Assembly (NCBI RefSeq): GCF_013409785.1 | Contig: NZ_JACCBV010000001.1 | Location: 2,728,001 to 2,792,000, forward strand | From: Microbacterium immunditiarum | Lineage (GTDB): Bacteria > Actinomycetota > Actinomycetes > Actinomycetales > Microbacteriaceae | Reading direction: 5' to 3' | Length of the DNA stretch: 64,000 bases | Shown: positions 7,537-14,866 of the stretch, in pieces | Numbering within the stretch: position 1 is the first letter of the stretch | How the letters are laid out: each line of letters opens with the position of its first letter | The notes under the pieces: generated by a model | What the model was told of the DNA's origin: nothing | What the model saw: only the letters and a program-made list of their open reading frames with translations | Database searches by the model: none | Program-made: the position numbers and the translations under genes

Positions 7537-7832
7537 GATGCTCTTGCCTCCTGCACGGCGGCATCGAGCGCCGCCCATCGTTCAGCGGTCTGGTTGCGGG
7601 CGGTCTGCGCGTCGTAGTCGTCGAGGATTTCGCGGATGCGTGCCGCGTGTTCCTGCGGCGCGACGGCGCGCCAGTACCAGTAATTGAGGTCTGCCTCGAG
7701 CTGCTCGAGCCGGGCGCGCACGACGGCCGCGCCGGCGTGGAACCCGTCGCGCCAGAGGTCGGCGAGCACCGGCGGGAGCTCGTGCGGTTGCGCGCGCCCC
7801 TCGATCACGTCGAGGGCGGTCGGGCGGCTCAT
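7533..7832 (-). CDS. Hypothetical helical early-operon protein
   Basis: 99 residues from ATG 7832 (ATGA overlap with the HTH gene). The middle and C-terminus are strongly helical with alternating Glu/Arg/Leu (ARLEQLEADLNYWYW and later AARIREILDDYDAQ), suggesting a coiled coil. No known family recognised. It is the second gene of the operon headed by the excisionase-like protein. Confidence 0.55.
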   Translation of the reverse strand: MSRPTALDVIEGRAQPHELPPVLADLWRDGFHAGAAVVRARLEQLEADLNYWYWRAVAPQEHAARIREILDDYDAQTARNQTAERWAALDAAVQEARAS

Positions 7833-8047
7833 GACTCGTCGCCCCACGACTCGCCGCGTGCGAGGATCGCCTCGACGGCCTGAGAGTCGAACCGGCGATG
7901 CCCGGACGGGAGCCGCCGAGGCTCGAGCACGCCGGCGGCGACGTAGCGGTTGAGCGTGCTGCGGGATATGCCGAGAGCCTCCATTGCCTCGGCGGGCGTG
8001 AGCGACGTTGCGTCACGCGGCGATCTATGCACGTCGTGGATAGCCAT
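7829..8047 (-). CDS. Excisionase/AlpA-like helix-turn-helix protein
   Basis: 72 residues from ATG 8047. A MerR-like HTH_17 DNA-binding domain fills the protein: SLTPAEAMEALGISRSTLNRYVAAGVLEPRRLPSGHRRF, with the wing motif SGHRRF. Proteins of this type act as excisionases or AlpA-type activators at the start of phage and satellite early operons. It heads the leftward operon and its promoter carries the palindromic operator at 8063-8077. The longer frame starting at 8125 would read through that promoter and is rejected. Whether it drives excision or activates transcription cannot be told here. Confidence 0.7.
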   Translation of the reverse strand: MAIHDVHRSPRDATSLTPAEAMEALGISRSTLNRYVAAGVLEPRRLPSGHRRFDSQAVEAILARGESWGDES

Positions 8048-8054
8048 GCCAGGC

Positions 8055-8078
8055 ACCGTAACATGCATGTAGTGCATA
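8055..8078 (-). promoter_or_regulatory. Early promoter/operator of the leftward operon
   Basis: On the minus strand: palindrome ATGCAC-TAC-ATGCAT (8063-8077), then GT and the -10 box TACGGT (8055-8060), then 7 nt and ATG 8047. The module matches the one before the portal gene (2369-2392) in sequence and in spacing to the start codon. A leaderless transcript is implied. The site lies in the 90-bp divergent region next to the repressor gene, which is the likely binding protein. Confidence 0.6.
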
Positions 8079-8101
8079 CCGTGCCAATTTGCGCCAAGTA
8101 A

Positions 8102-8130
8102 TTGCAGGTTGACACGGTTTGGCATAGTCT
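8102..8130 (+). promoter_or_regulatory. Promoter of the repressor gene
   Basis: TTGCAG (8102-8107), a 17-bp spacer and TAGTCT (8125-8130, fits TANNNT), followed 6 nt later by the ATG at 8137. The distance implies a leaderless mRNA. A TTGACA at 8109-8114 is too close to this -10 box to be its partner. Confidence 0.45.
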
Positions 8131-8136
8131 GCCGCC

Positions 8137-8409
8137 ATGAGCAACGTCGTGAAGATGCCCGAGCGCCGCCCGGTGAATCAGCGTGTCGGCCTCAACGTGA
8201 GCCTCATCATGATGATGAGAGGCAAGACGCAGCTCGAGCTCGCGCGCGTGCTCGGCGTCACCCAGTCATCGGCGAGTCGGCGACTCAGCGGGCTCTCGCC
8301 ATGGACCCCGGATGAGCTCGAGGCGACCGCCGCGTTTCTGAAAGTCTCGGTCGGTCGCCTCTTCGAAGAGCTCCCCCACTTGGACTCGAACCAAGAACCT
8401 ATCGGTTAA
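8137..8409 (+). CDS. HTH (Cro/C1-type) repressor whose 3' end lies in the tRNA-Asn gene
   Basis: 90 residues with an XRE-type helix-turn-helix (TQLELARVLGVTQSSASRRLSG, about 31-52) and a C-terminal helix (ELEATAAFLKVSVGRLFEEL) common in small phage repressors. It is transcribed rightward, away from the rest of the element. Codons 79-90 (LPHLDSNQEPIG) and the TAA stop lie inside the tRNA-Asn gene read from the other strand, that is, in the integration site. The C-terminus in the integrated state therefore depends on the host tRNA/att sequence. It is the best candidate for the lysogeny or satellite-silencing repressor and for binding the palindromes at 8063 and 2377. Confidence 0.75.
   Translation: MSNVVKMPERRPVNQRVGLNVSLIMMMRGKTQLELARVLGVTQSSASRRLSGLSPWTPDELEATAAFLKVSVGRLFEELPHLDSNQEPIG
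8371..8409. other. Predicted attachment-site core (element/chromosome junction)
   Basis: The element ends at the 3' half of tRNA-Asn, the classic target of tyrosine integrases. The core should be the stretch shared by the element and the tRNA 3' end, from the discriminator base (8371) up to some point near the anticodon loop (about 8409). Its exact inner limit cannot be set without the other att copy, which should lie left of the window as a direct repeat. No integrase gene is seen in this arm. Confidence 0.5.
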
Positions 8410-8443
8410 CAGCCGATTGCTCTGCCAATTGAGCTATGGAGGA
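8371..8443 (-). tRNA. tRNA-Asn (GTT anticodon)
   Basis: The minus strand folds into a full cloverleaf of 73 nt: acceptor TCCTCCA pairs with TGGGGGA (one T-G wobble), D-arm AGCTCAATTGGCAGAGC, anticodon arm ATCGG-CTGTTAA-CCGAT with anticodon GTT (complement of 8408-8410), and T-arm CTTGG-TTCGAGT-CCAAG. CCA is not encoded. The 3' end faces the phage-like element. Confidence 0.95.
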
Positions 8444-8474
8444 ATGTGCGCCGCTCACCGCGGGCAACCAGACC

Positions 8475-8480
8475 ATCTTA
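8475..8480 (-). promoter_or_regulatory. Probable -10 box of tRNA-Asn
   Basis: TAAGAT on the minus strand, about 31 nt before the mature tRNA 5' end, in a locally AT-rich patch (TTTGATAAGAT). A convincing -35 box is not seen. Confidence 0.4.
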
Positions 8481-8507
8481 TCAAAGCCGGAACCGTGCTC
8501 ATGACCA

Positions 8508-9296
8508 TCAGGAGGCGATGAGGCGCCGGTCGGCTCCGCCGCTCGGGGTCCACAGAAGGTCCTCCGTGCCGTGCCCGTAGGCGATCGCGTGACCGCCCCG
8601 CAGGACGAGCACGTCGGTGTCGAGATCGCGCACGACATCGCTTTCGTTGGTGACGACCACGGCGGACATGCCGTACCCGTGCCGCCGCCGGAGGATCGCC
8701 TTCTTCGCCGCGCGCCGTGCCTCGACGTCCATGTTCGCGAAGGGCTCGTCGGCGATGAGCATCCGCGGCTGAAGGATGAGTGCCCGCGCGAACGCGACGC
8801 GCTGCCGCATGCCCGCGCTGAGCTCGTACGGGTACTTCGCCGCGGCGCCGAGCGGCAGCATGAGCTCGTCGAGCAGCGACGCGATCCGCACCGCCAGCGC
8901 ACGCTCGTTGACGCGGCGGGAGCGGCTGGTGATGGGCTCGGCGATGAGCTCCGACACCGTCTGGCGCGCGGGCAGGTTCGCCCCCGCCCGCTGCGGCAGA
9001 TAGCCGGTGTAGTAGGTCAGCTCGCGGTGCGCGCGGCCAGGACGGCGCACGCGGATGCCGAGGACCTCCGCATCACCGCCGACGACCGCGAGCCCTTGCT
9101 CGTTGCTGCCCGCGAGGATCGCGGCGAGGCTCGACTTGCCTGCCCCCGTCGGCCCCATGAGCGAGAGCGTCGCTCCGTGGCCGAGCGTGAACGAGACGCC
9201 GTCGACGACCCGCTCGCTCGGGGCGCCTCGTCCGGCGCGGGCGATCGAGAGATCGGTGCACCGGATCGCGACTTCGGCGTCTCGACGGCGGGACAT
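8508..9296 (-). CDS. Orphan ABC transporter ATP-binding protein
   Basis: 262 residues from ATG 9296. Full ABC ATPase signature set: Walker A GPTGAGKSS (about 54-62), signature LSAGMRQR, Walker B LIADEPFAN, and an H-loop region where the expected His is replaced (VVVTNESDV). It resembles the dipeptide/lipoprotein-exporter class. No permease or binding-protein gene lies nearby; it sits alone between tRNA-Asn and dnaG, so its partner must be encoded elsewhere. The missing H-loop His suggests weak or altered hydrolysis. The nearby ATG at 9332 is less likely because the ABC fold begins after 9296. Confidence 0.7.
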   Translation of the reverse strand: MSRRRDAEVAIRCTDLSIARAGRGAPSERVVDGVSFTLGHGATLSLMGPTGAGKSSLAAILAGSNEQGLAVVGGDAEVLGIRVRRPGRAHRELTYYTGYLPQRAGANLPARQTVSELIAEPITSRSRRVNERALAVRIASLLDELMLPLGAAAKYPYELSAGMRQRVAFARALILQPRMLIADEPFANMDVEARRAAKKAILRRRHGYGMSAVVVTNESDVVRDLDTDVLVLRGGHAIAYGHGTEDLLWTPSGGADRRLIAS

Positions 9297-9344
9297 GTCC
9301 ACATCATGCCGTGCGCGCGCCACGGATGCCAACCGCTTGACCGA

Positions 9345-11216
9345 TCACAGGTCGACGAGGAGCTTCTCGCGCTCGAGGTCGATCTCGCGAAGGCGCACGC
9401 GGATGCCGCGGCCTTCGTCCGAGTCCGCGGCGACGCGCTGGATCGCCCCGAGCAGCTCCGTCTTCTCCCGCTGCAGCGAACGCAGGATGAGCCGCCGCGC
9501 GAGGTCGGCGGTCGACGCGACGGCGGCTTCGTCGGTGAGCGCCGGGAAATCGGCCGCGAGCAGCTCGGCCGCGAGCGAGCGGAACGGCTCACGGACGTTG
9601 GACACCGCATCCGCCGCCCATCCGGGACGCTCGACATCGGATGCCGCGGCCACCGCCTGGCGCACGGCTTCGAGTGCGGGGTGCCGGAACGGCAGCGCGA
9701 GCGCCTGTGTACGCAGCCCGGCATCGATGCGGTGCCCGAACTGCAGGAACCCCATGAGCGCGTCGCGCTCGAGCACGACGTCGGCCGCGCGCGGGAGCGA
9801 CGCCATCGTCACGCGCACGACGGGTTCGTCGGATGCCTCGGCCTGCGGGGCCCCGCGCTGGGGGCGACCCGGGGTCGGGGCATCCGGTCGTCCCCCTCCC
9901 CCGCGCCGGGCCCGCTCGACGGCCTGCGTGACCTCGCCGAGCTCGAGACCCAGCCGTCGCGCGAGCACGCGCGCATAGCCCGGACGCAGCGCGGGGTCGC
10001 GGATCTCGGCGACGATCGGCGCCGCCGCACGGAGGGCGCCCGCGCGGCCCTCGACCGTCGCAAGGTCGAAGCCCGCGAGACGGCGGTCGATGACGAACTC
10101 GAACATGGGGGCCTTGGTCTCCATGAGCGCGCGCACAGCCGCGTCGCCGCGCTCGAGGCGCAGGTCGCACGGGTCGAGACCGTCCGGTGCGACCGCGACG
10201 TATGTCTGCGCGGCGAAGCGCTTCTCGTCTCCGAACGCGCGCAGCGCGGCCTTCTGCCCCGCCTCGTCGGGGTCGAACGTGAAGACAACCTCGCCCGCCG
10301 CGTTGTCATCGCCCATCACACGCCGCAGCACCGTGATGTGGTCGGAGCCGAACGCCGTGCCGCAGGTCGCGATCGCCGTCGTGATGCCCGCGAGGTGGCA
10401 CGCCATGACGTCGGTGTACCCCTCGACGACCACGACGCGGTGCTCGCGCGAGATGTCGCGCTTGGCGAGGTCGAGCCCGTACAGCACCTGGTTCTTGCGG
10501 TAGATGGGCGTCTCGGGCGTGTTGAGGTACTTCGGGCCCTGGTCGTCGTCGTACAGCTTCCGCGCCCCGAACCCGATCACCTGGCTCGTGACGTCGCGGA
10601 TGGGCCACACGACCCGCCCGCGGAAGCGGTCGTACACACCGCGCTGCCCTTGGGAGACGAGGCCGGCCGAGGCGAGCTCCTCGTCGCTGAAGCCCTTCCC
10701 GCGCAGCGCCTCACGCATGCCCGACCAGCCCTTGGGCGCATACCCGACCCCGAAGTGGGCGGCGGCGCCCGCGTCGAACCCGCGCGAGCCGAGGAAGGAG
10801 CGCGCGGCCTCGGCCTCCGGCGTCATGAGCTGCGCGCGGAAGAACTCCGCGGCCGCGGCATTCGCGGCGTACAGCCGCGCGCGGCCCGTCGTCTCGGGTG
10901 CCGCTCCCCCGTCCTCGTAGTGGAGCGTGTACCCGATGCGCCCCGCGAGCCGCTCGACGGCTTCAGTGAACGAAAGGTGGTCCATGCGGCGCAGGAACGA
11001 GTAGACGTCGCCCGATTCGCCGCATCCGAAGCAGTGGTAGAAGCCCGCCTGCGGGCGCACATTGAAGCTCGGGCTGCGCTCGTCGTGGAACGGGCACAGT
11101 CCTTTCATCGAGCCCACGCCGGCGGGCTTGAGCGCGACGCGCTCGCCGATGATGTCGGCGATGTTCGTGCGGGCCTTCACCTCGTCGACGTCGGCCTGAC
11201 GGATGCGCCCCGCCAT
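9345..11216 (-). CDS. dnaG: DNA primase DnaG
   Basis: 623 residues; makes RNA primers for chromosomal replication. N-terminal CHC2 zinc domain (CPFH at about 41-44, CFGC near 60), catalytic Toprim core (VVVVEGYTDVMACH, with a later DPDEAGQKA acidic pair) and a divergent C-terminal DnaB-binding region. ATG 11216 overlaps the dgt stop as ATGA, which fixes the start; the frame extends upstream only into dgt. dgt-dnaG pairing is common in actinobacteria and suggests a dNTP-pool/replication operon (dusB-dgt-dnaG, all minus strand). Confidence 0.97.
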   Translation of the reverse strand: MAGRIRQADVDEVKARTNIADIIGERVALKPAGVGSMKGLCPFHDERSPSFNVRPQAGFYHCFGCGESGDVYSFLRRMDHLSFTEAVERLAGRIGYTLHYEDGGAAPETTGRARLYAANAAAAEFFRAQLMTPEAEAARSFLGSRGFDAGAAAHFGVGYAPKGWSGMREALRGKGFSDEELASAGLVSQGQRGVYDRFRGRVVWPIRDVTSQVIGFGARKLYDDDQGPKYLNTPETPIYRKNQVLYGLDLAKRDISREHRVVVVEGYTDVMACHLAGITTAIATCGTAFGSDHITVLRRVMGDDNAAGEVVFTFDPDEAGQKAALRAFGDEKRFAAQTYVAVAPDGLDPCDLRLERGDAAVRALMETKAPMFEFVIDRRLAGFDLATVEGRAGALRAAAPIVAEIRDPALRPGYARVLARRLGLELGEVTQAVERARRGGGGRPDAPTPGRPQRGAPQAEASDEPVVRVTMASLPRAADVVLERDALMGFLQFGHRIDAGLRTQALALPFRHPALEAVRQAVAAASDVERPGWAADAVSNVREPFRSLAAELLAADFPALTDEAAVASTADLARRLILRSLQREKTELLGAIQRVAADSDEGRGIRVRLREIDLEREKLLVDL

Positions 11217-12574
11217 CAGAGCCCTCCTCGCCTGCTCGCGGTGTCGGGCTTGGGCGCTGTCGGCGACCACACGCCGAGCGACCCGGCGTCGATCTCGCCG
11301 ACGAGCCGATCATGCCACGCGATCGCGAGCTGGTCGGTGAGGCTCGCGACCTGGTCGACGACGACGCGGCGGCGCGCGGGATCCGTCTCTGCGGCTGCGA
11401 AATCCTGCGCGTGCATCGCGTCGAGCGCCTCGGGGTGCTCCCACAGGGCCGTCGCGAGGCGCCTGAGCACGCGGCGCTGCTCCTTGTAGAGCACCTTGCG
11501 ACCCTCGATCGACACGACCACGGCTCCGATGATCCCCTTGAGCACCGCCATCTCGGCCTCGACGACACGCGGCACGACGACGTGCGAGCGGTAGCGCGTG
11601 AGCACGGGCACCTGGTACGCCTCGCGCGTGGCGGTCGTCGCGGCGCGCGCGAACCGCCCGATGAGATCGGAGGTGAGGTTCTTGAGGTGCGCGTGGGCGG
11701 CGCGCGTGCCGTCGAACGTGCGGATCCACTCGGGCATCCGCATGAGCCGGTACAGGGCGTCCTCGAGCTCGTCGAGGGCGAAGTCGAAGCCCACCCACGA
11801 CTGGATCGCGCGGAGCAGTGCGTCGTGCTCGCCCGCGTCCGCGAGGCGCGCGGGGTCGAGGTAGCCGTTCACGATCGCGTCTTCGAAGTCGTGCACCGAG
11901 TAGGCGATGTCGTCGGAGAGGTCCATCACCTCTGCCTCGATGCAGCGCACGCGCCCGGGCGCGCCCTCGCGCATCCAGCGGAAGACGTCTTCGTCGTCGG
12001 GGTACACGCCGAACTTGAGGCGCCCGCCGGGATCGGGCAGCGGGTGCTCCGCCGTCCAGGGGTACTTGCACGTCGCGTCGAGGCTCGCGCGCGTGAGATT
12101 GAGCCCGTACGTGCGGCCGTCGCCTCCGAGCACCTTCGGCTCGAGGCGCGTGAGTATGCGCAGGGTCTGCGCGTTGCCCTCGAAGCCGCCGATGTCGTCG
12201 GCCCAGTCGTTGAGCGCCCGCTCACCGTTGTGACCGAACGGCGGATGCCCGAGGTCGTGGCTCAGGCACGCCGTGTCGACGACGTCGGGCGACAGCATCA
12301 GGGCCGTGGCGAGCTCACGCCCGACCTGTGCGACCTCGAGCGAGTGCGTGAGGCGGTTGCGTGCGAAGTCGGCGGGGCTCGCAGGGCTCAGCACCTGGGT
12401 CTTCGCCGCGAGGCGGCGCAGGGCCGCCGAGTGCAGCACGCGGGCGCGATCGCGGGCGAAGTCGTCGCGCTGCGACCGGTGGCGTTCGATGTGGAAGCGC
12501 GCGGCATCCGCGTCGTCGTAGCCCTCCGGTCGCCCCGACGCGACGCCGACCGCTCCGGCGCCGTCAGCCGCCAC
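11216..12574 (-). CDS. dgt: dGTP triphosphohydrolase-like HD protein
   Basis: 452 residues from GTG 12574, which overlaps the dusB end by 11 nt; a GTG a few codons on is possible. HD-domain metal site: HSLEVAQVGRE followed by LSHDLGHPPFGHNGE. The family hydrolyses dGTP (often any dNTP) to nucleoside and triphosphate, limiting dNTP pools. The actinobacterial subtype lacks strict dGTP specificity, so the symbol gives family only. The stop overlaps the dnaG start. Confidence 0.9.
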   Translation of the reverse strand: MAADGAGAVGVASGRPEGYDDADAARFHIERHRSQRDDFARDRARVLHSAALRRLAAKTQVLSPASPADFARNRLTHSLEVAQVGRELATALMLSPDVVDTACLSHDLGHPPFGHNGERALNDWADDIGGFEGNAQTLRILTRLEPKVLGGDGRTYGLNLTRASLDATCKYPWTAEHPLPDPGGRLKFGVYPDDEDVFRWMREGAPGRVRCIEAEVMDLSDDIAYSVHDFEDAIVNGYLDPARLADAGEHDALLRAIQSWVGFDFALDELEDALYRLMRMPEWIRTFDGTRAAHAHLKNLTSDLIGRFARAATTATREAYQVPVLTRYRSHVVVPRVVEAEMAVLKGIIGAVVVSIEGRKVLYKEQRRVLRRLATALWEHPEALDAMHAQDFAAAETDPARRRVVVDQVASLTDQLAIAWHDRLVGEIDAGSLGVWSPTAPKPDTASRRGGL

Positions 12575-13724
12575 TGGTGTCGAGTTCCGCTTCGGCGAGG
12601 GTGGCGGATGCCTCGGCCCCGACCTCGCGCGAGTCGAGCCAGCCTTCGGGCAGCGCCGGTCGCTTGGGGCTTCCGGCACGGCCGCGCTGCCCCTCGGCGG
12701 CGGCGCCGGGGTACGGCGCGTCGAGGTCGAGCGTGGCGAGGAGCTCCTCGATCTCGGCCAGGGACGACACGGTCGCGAGGCGCGCACGCGTGTCACCGCC
12801 GACCGGGTAGCCCTTGAAATACCACGCGACGTGCTTGCGGATATCGCGGCACCCGCGACCCTCGTCGTCGAAGAACTCGACGAGCAGCTCGGCGTGGCGA
12901 CGGAACGCCTGCGCGACGAAGCCGAGCGTCGCGTCGACCGTGCGGCTCTGGGCGCCGAACGCCGCGGTGAGGTCGCCGAAAAGCCACGGGCGGCCCAGGC
13001 ATCCGCGACCCACGACGACGCCGTCGCAGCCGGTCTCGTCCATCATGCGCACCGCGTCGTCGGCGCTCCAGATGTCGCCGTTGCCGAGGACGGGGACGCT
13101 CGTGACCGCCTCCTTCAGCGCGGCGATCGCGGACCAGTCCGCCTCGCCGGAGTAGAACTCGGCGGCGGTGCGGGCGTGCAGCGCGACGGCGGCGACGCCC
13201 GCGTCTTCGGCGATGCGGCCCGCGTCGAGGTAGGTCAGGTGGTCGGCGTCGATGCCCTTGCGCATCTTGACGGTCAGCGGAATGTCGCCCGCGGCGCGCA
13301 CGGCGCGCGTGACGATGTCGCGGAAGAGCCCGAGCTTCCACGGCAGCGCGGAGCCGCCACCCTTGCGCGTGACCTTGGGCACGGGGCATCCGAAGTTCAG
13401 ATCGATGTGATCGGCGCGGTCCTCTTCGACGAGCAGCCGCACCGCCGCCTCGGTCGTCGCCGGGTCGACGCCGTAGAGCTGGATCGAGCGGGGTGTCTCG
13501 GACTCGTGGTGCGTGATGAGGCGCATCGTCGTGGCGTTGCGCTCGACGAGGGCGCGCGTCGTGATCATCTCGCTCACGTAGAGCCCGGCGCCGTACTCGC
13601 GGCACAGTCGCCGGAACGCCGTGTTGGTGATGCCCGCCATGGGCGCGAGCACGACGGGGGCATCGAGCTGGATGGGCCCGATGGACAGCGCGCGTGCGGG
13701 CGCATCGACGAGTGCGGAAGTCAC
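12564..13724 (-). CDS. dusB: tRNA-dihydrouridine synthase (DusB type)
   Basis: 386 residues from GTG 13724; an ATG 21 nt earlier is the alternative. FMN-dependent TIM barrel reducing uridines in the tRNA D-loop. Seen: LAPMAGITNTAFR near the N-terminus, HIDLNFGCPVPKVTRKGGGSAL with the catalytic Cys, VKMRKG, and GCDGVVVGRGCLGRPW at the phosphate site, then a helical tRNA-binding domain with KHVAWYFKG. The C-terminal 50 residues are low-complexity. First gene of the dus-dgt-dnaG group; divergent from the peroxidase gene across a 146-bp intergenic region. Confidence 0.92.
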   Translation of the reverse strand: MTSALVDAPARALSIGPIQLDAPVVLAPMAGITNTAFRRLCREYGAGLYVSEMITTRALVERNATTMRLITHHESETPRSIQLYGVDPATTEAAVRLLVEEDRADHIDLNFGCPVPKVTRKGGGSALPWKLGLFRDIVTRAVRAAGDIPLTVKMRKGIDADHLTYLDAGRIAEDAGVAAVALHARTAAEFYSGEADWSAIAALKEAVTSVPVLGNGDIWSADDAVRMMDETGCDGVVVGRGCLGRPWLFGDLTAAFGAQSRTVDATLGFVAQAFRRHAELLVEFFDDEGRGCRDIRKHVAWYFKGYPVGGDTRARLATVSSLAEIEELLATLDLDAPYPGAAAEGQRGRAGSPKRPALPEGWLDSREVGAEASATLAEAELDTSGG

Positions 13725-13870
13725 CCGACCATCTTCCCATCTCAAGCCGAATCAGGGCTGGACGCGGATGCCGCGTGCGTCATGCGAGCCGGGACCACGC
13801 CTGTGGAGGAAGCTCCCGAATCCGGCCCGTTCCCGCTCCCGAGCCCCGCGATTCGCTCTAGCCTGGGGAC

Positions 13871-14371
13871 ATGACCTCCACGGCGACAGATCTCCGCGAC
13901 ATCCCCTTCCGCACCGCCGACGGCAGCACGGCGACCCTCGCCGACTACGGCGACACGGTGGTCCTCGTCGTCAACGTGGCGTCCCGGTGCGGCTTCACGC
14001 CTCAGTACGAGCAGCTCGAGCAGCTGCAACGGGACTACGGCGACCGCGGCTTCACGGTGCTCGGCTTCCCGTGCAACCAGTTCAAGGGGCAAGAGCCCGG
14101 CTCGATCGACGAGATCCTCGAGTACTGCTCGACGACGTGGGGCGTGACCTTCCCGATCATGGACAAGGTCGAGGTCAACGGCGAGGGCACGGTTCCGCTG
14201 TACGAGGCCCTCAAGCGGACTGCCGACGACGAGGCCCAGTCGGGCGACGTCGGGTGGAACTTCGAGAAGTTCCTCGTGTCGCCGGACGGCTCCGTGCGTC
14301 GCTTCCGCACCCCGGTTCGCCCGGATGACCCCGCGATCGTCGAGGCGATCGAGGCGAGCTTGCCGCGGTGA
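13871..14371 (+). CDS. Glutathione-peroxidase-family thiol peroxidase
   Basis: 166 residues. Thioredoxin-fold peroxidase with the family triad: Cys in NVASRCGFT (C40; Cys rather than selenocysteine), Gln in FPCNQFKGQEPG, and Trp in VGWNFEKFLV. The FPCNQ Cys is the usual resolving Cys, so the enzyme probably uses thioredoxin rather than glutathione, as in other bacterial homologues. It reduces hydroperoxides in the cytoplasm. Transcribed alone from the divergent region shared with dusB. Confidence 0.93.
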   Translation: MTSTATDLRDIPFRTADGSTATLADYGDTVVLVVNVASRCGFTPQYEQLEQLQRDYGDRGFTVLGFPCNQFKGQEPGSIDEILEYCSTTWGVTFPIMDKVEVNGEGTVPLYEALKRTADDEAQSGDVGWNFEKFLVSPDGSVRRFRTPVRPDDPAIVEAIEASLPR

Positions 14372-14438
14372 TTCGGACGGGCACTCGCGTCCGTGCATAC
14401 TCTCCTCAGGCGAAGGATGAGTGGAGAGGGGCCGACGG

Positions 14439-14837
14439 ATGGCGCTGAGCACCGATGACATCGTCGAGATCCAGCAGCTGCAGGCGCTGTACGGGCACGC
14501 CGTCGATGCGGAGGACCCCGCGCTGCTGGCCCGTGTGTTCAGCACCGATGCCGTCTTCGACGGTCGGGGCGCCGGTCCCAACAGCTACAAGGAGGGACTC
14601 GAGGCGATCTGCGCCTGGTTCGCGAAGGGCAAGCCGCCCCACCCGCTCGTCCACTCGATGACCAACGTCTGGGTCTACGAAGCGGAGGACGGCGTGCGCG
14701 TCAAGGCGAAGTGGTTCGTCCACACCCATGACGGAACGTTCTGGCTCGGCGACTACGACGACCTGATGCATCGCACGGAAGAGGGCTGGCGGATCAAGCA
14801 CCGCGTCGCGACCGTTCGCGATCCGCGCCGGGCCTGA
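14439..14837 (+). CDS. SnoaL-like (NTF2 fold) protein
   Basis: 132 residues from ATG 14439 with GGAGAGG upstream. NTF2/SnoaL-like cone fold: N-terminal helix DIVEIQQLQALYGHAVDAEDPALLARVF, then TDAVFDGRG and strands ending in HSMTNVWVYEAEDGVRVKAKWFVH. Members include polyketide cyclases, dehydratases and ring-hydroxylating dioxygenase beta-like proteins, so the reaction cannot be named. Convergent with the SDR gene. Confidence 0.8.
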   Translation: MALSTDDIVEIQQLQALYGHAVDAEDPALLARVFSTDAVFDGRGAGPNSYKEGLEAICAWFAKGKPPHPLVHSMTNVWVYEAEDGVRVKAKWFVHTHDGTFWLGDYDDLMHRTEEGWRIKHRVATVRDPRRA

Positions 14838-14847
14838 TTCCGCAGGT

Positions 14848-14864
14848 CACCGCGGCTCGCGGTG
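14848..14864. terminator. Hairpin between convergent genes
   Basis: CACCGCG-GCT-CGCGGTG gives a perfect 7-bp stem with a 3-nt loop in the 29-bp gap between the SnoaL-like gene and the SDR gene. No T-run follows on either strand, so bidirectional termination is only suggested by position. Confidence 0.4.
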
Positions 14865-14866
14865 GC

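Noticed and set aside
6600..8370. An integrase gene in the arm next to the att site
   Set aside because: All frames were checked by eye; only small early-operon genes are there, with no tyrosine or serine recombinase motif. It is expected at the other end of the element.
8571..11489. A 972-codon open frame on the plus strand
   Set aside because: It lies antisense to the ABC ATPase, dnaG and dgt, is Arg/Ala/Glu-rich, and has no domain; a GC-rich shadow frame.
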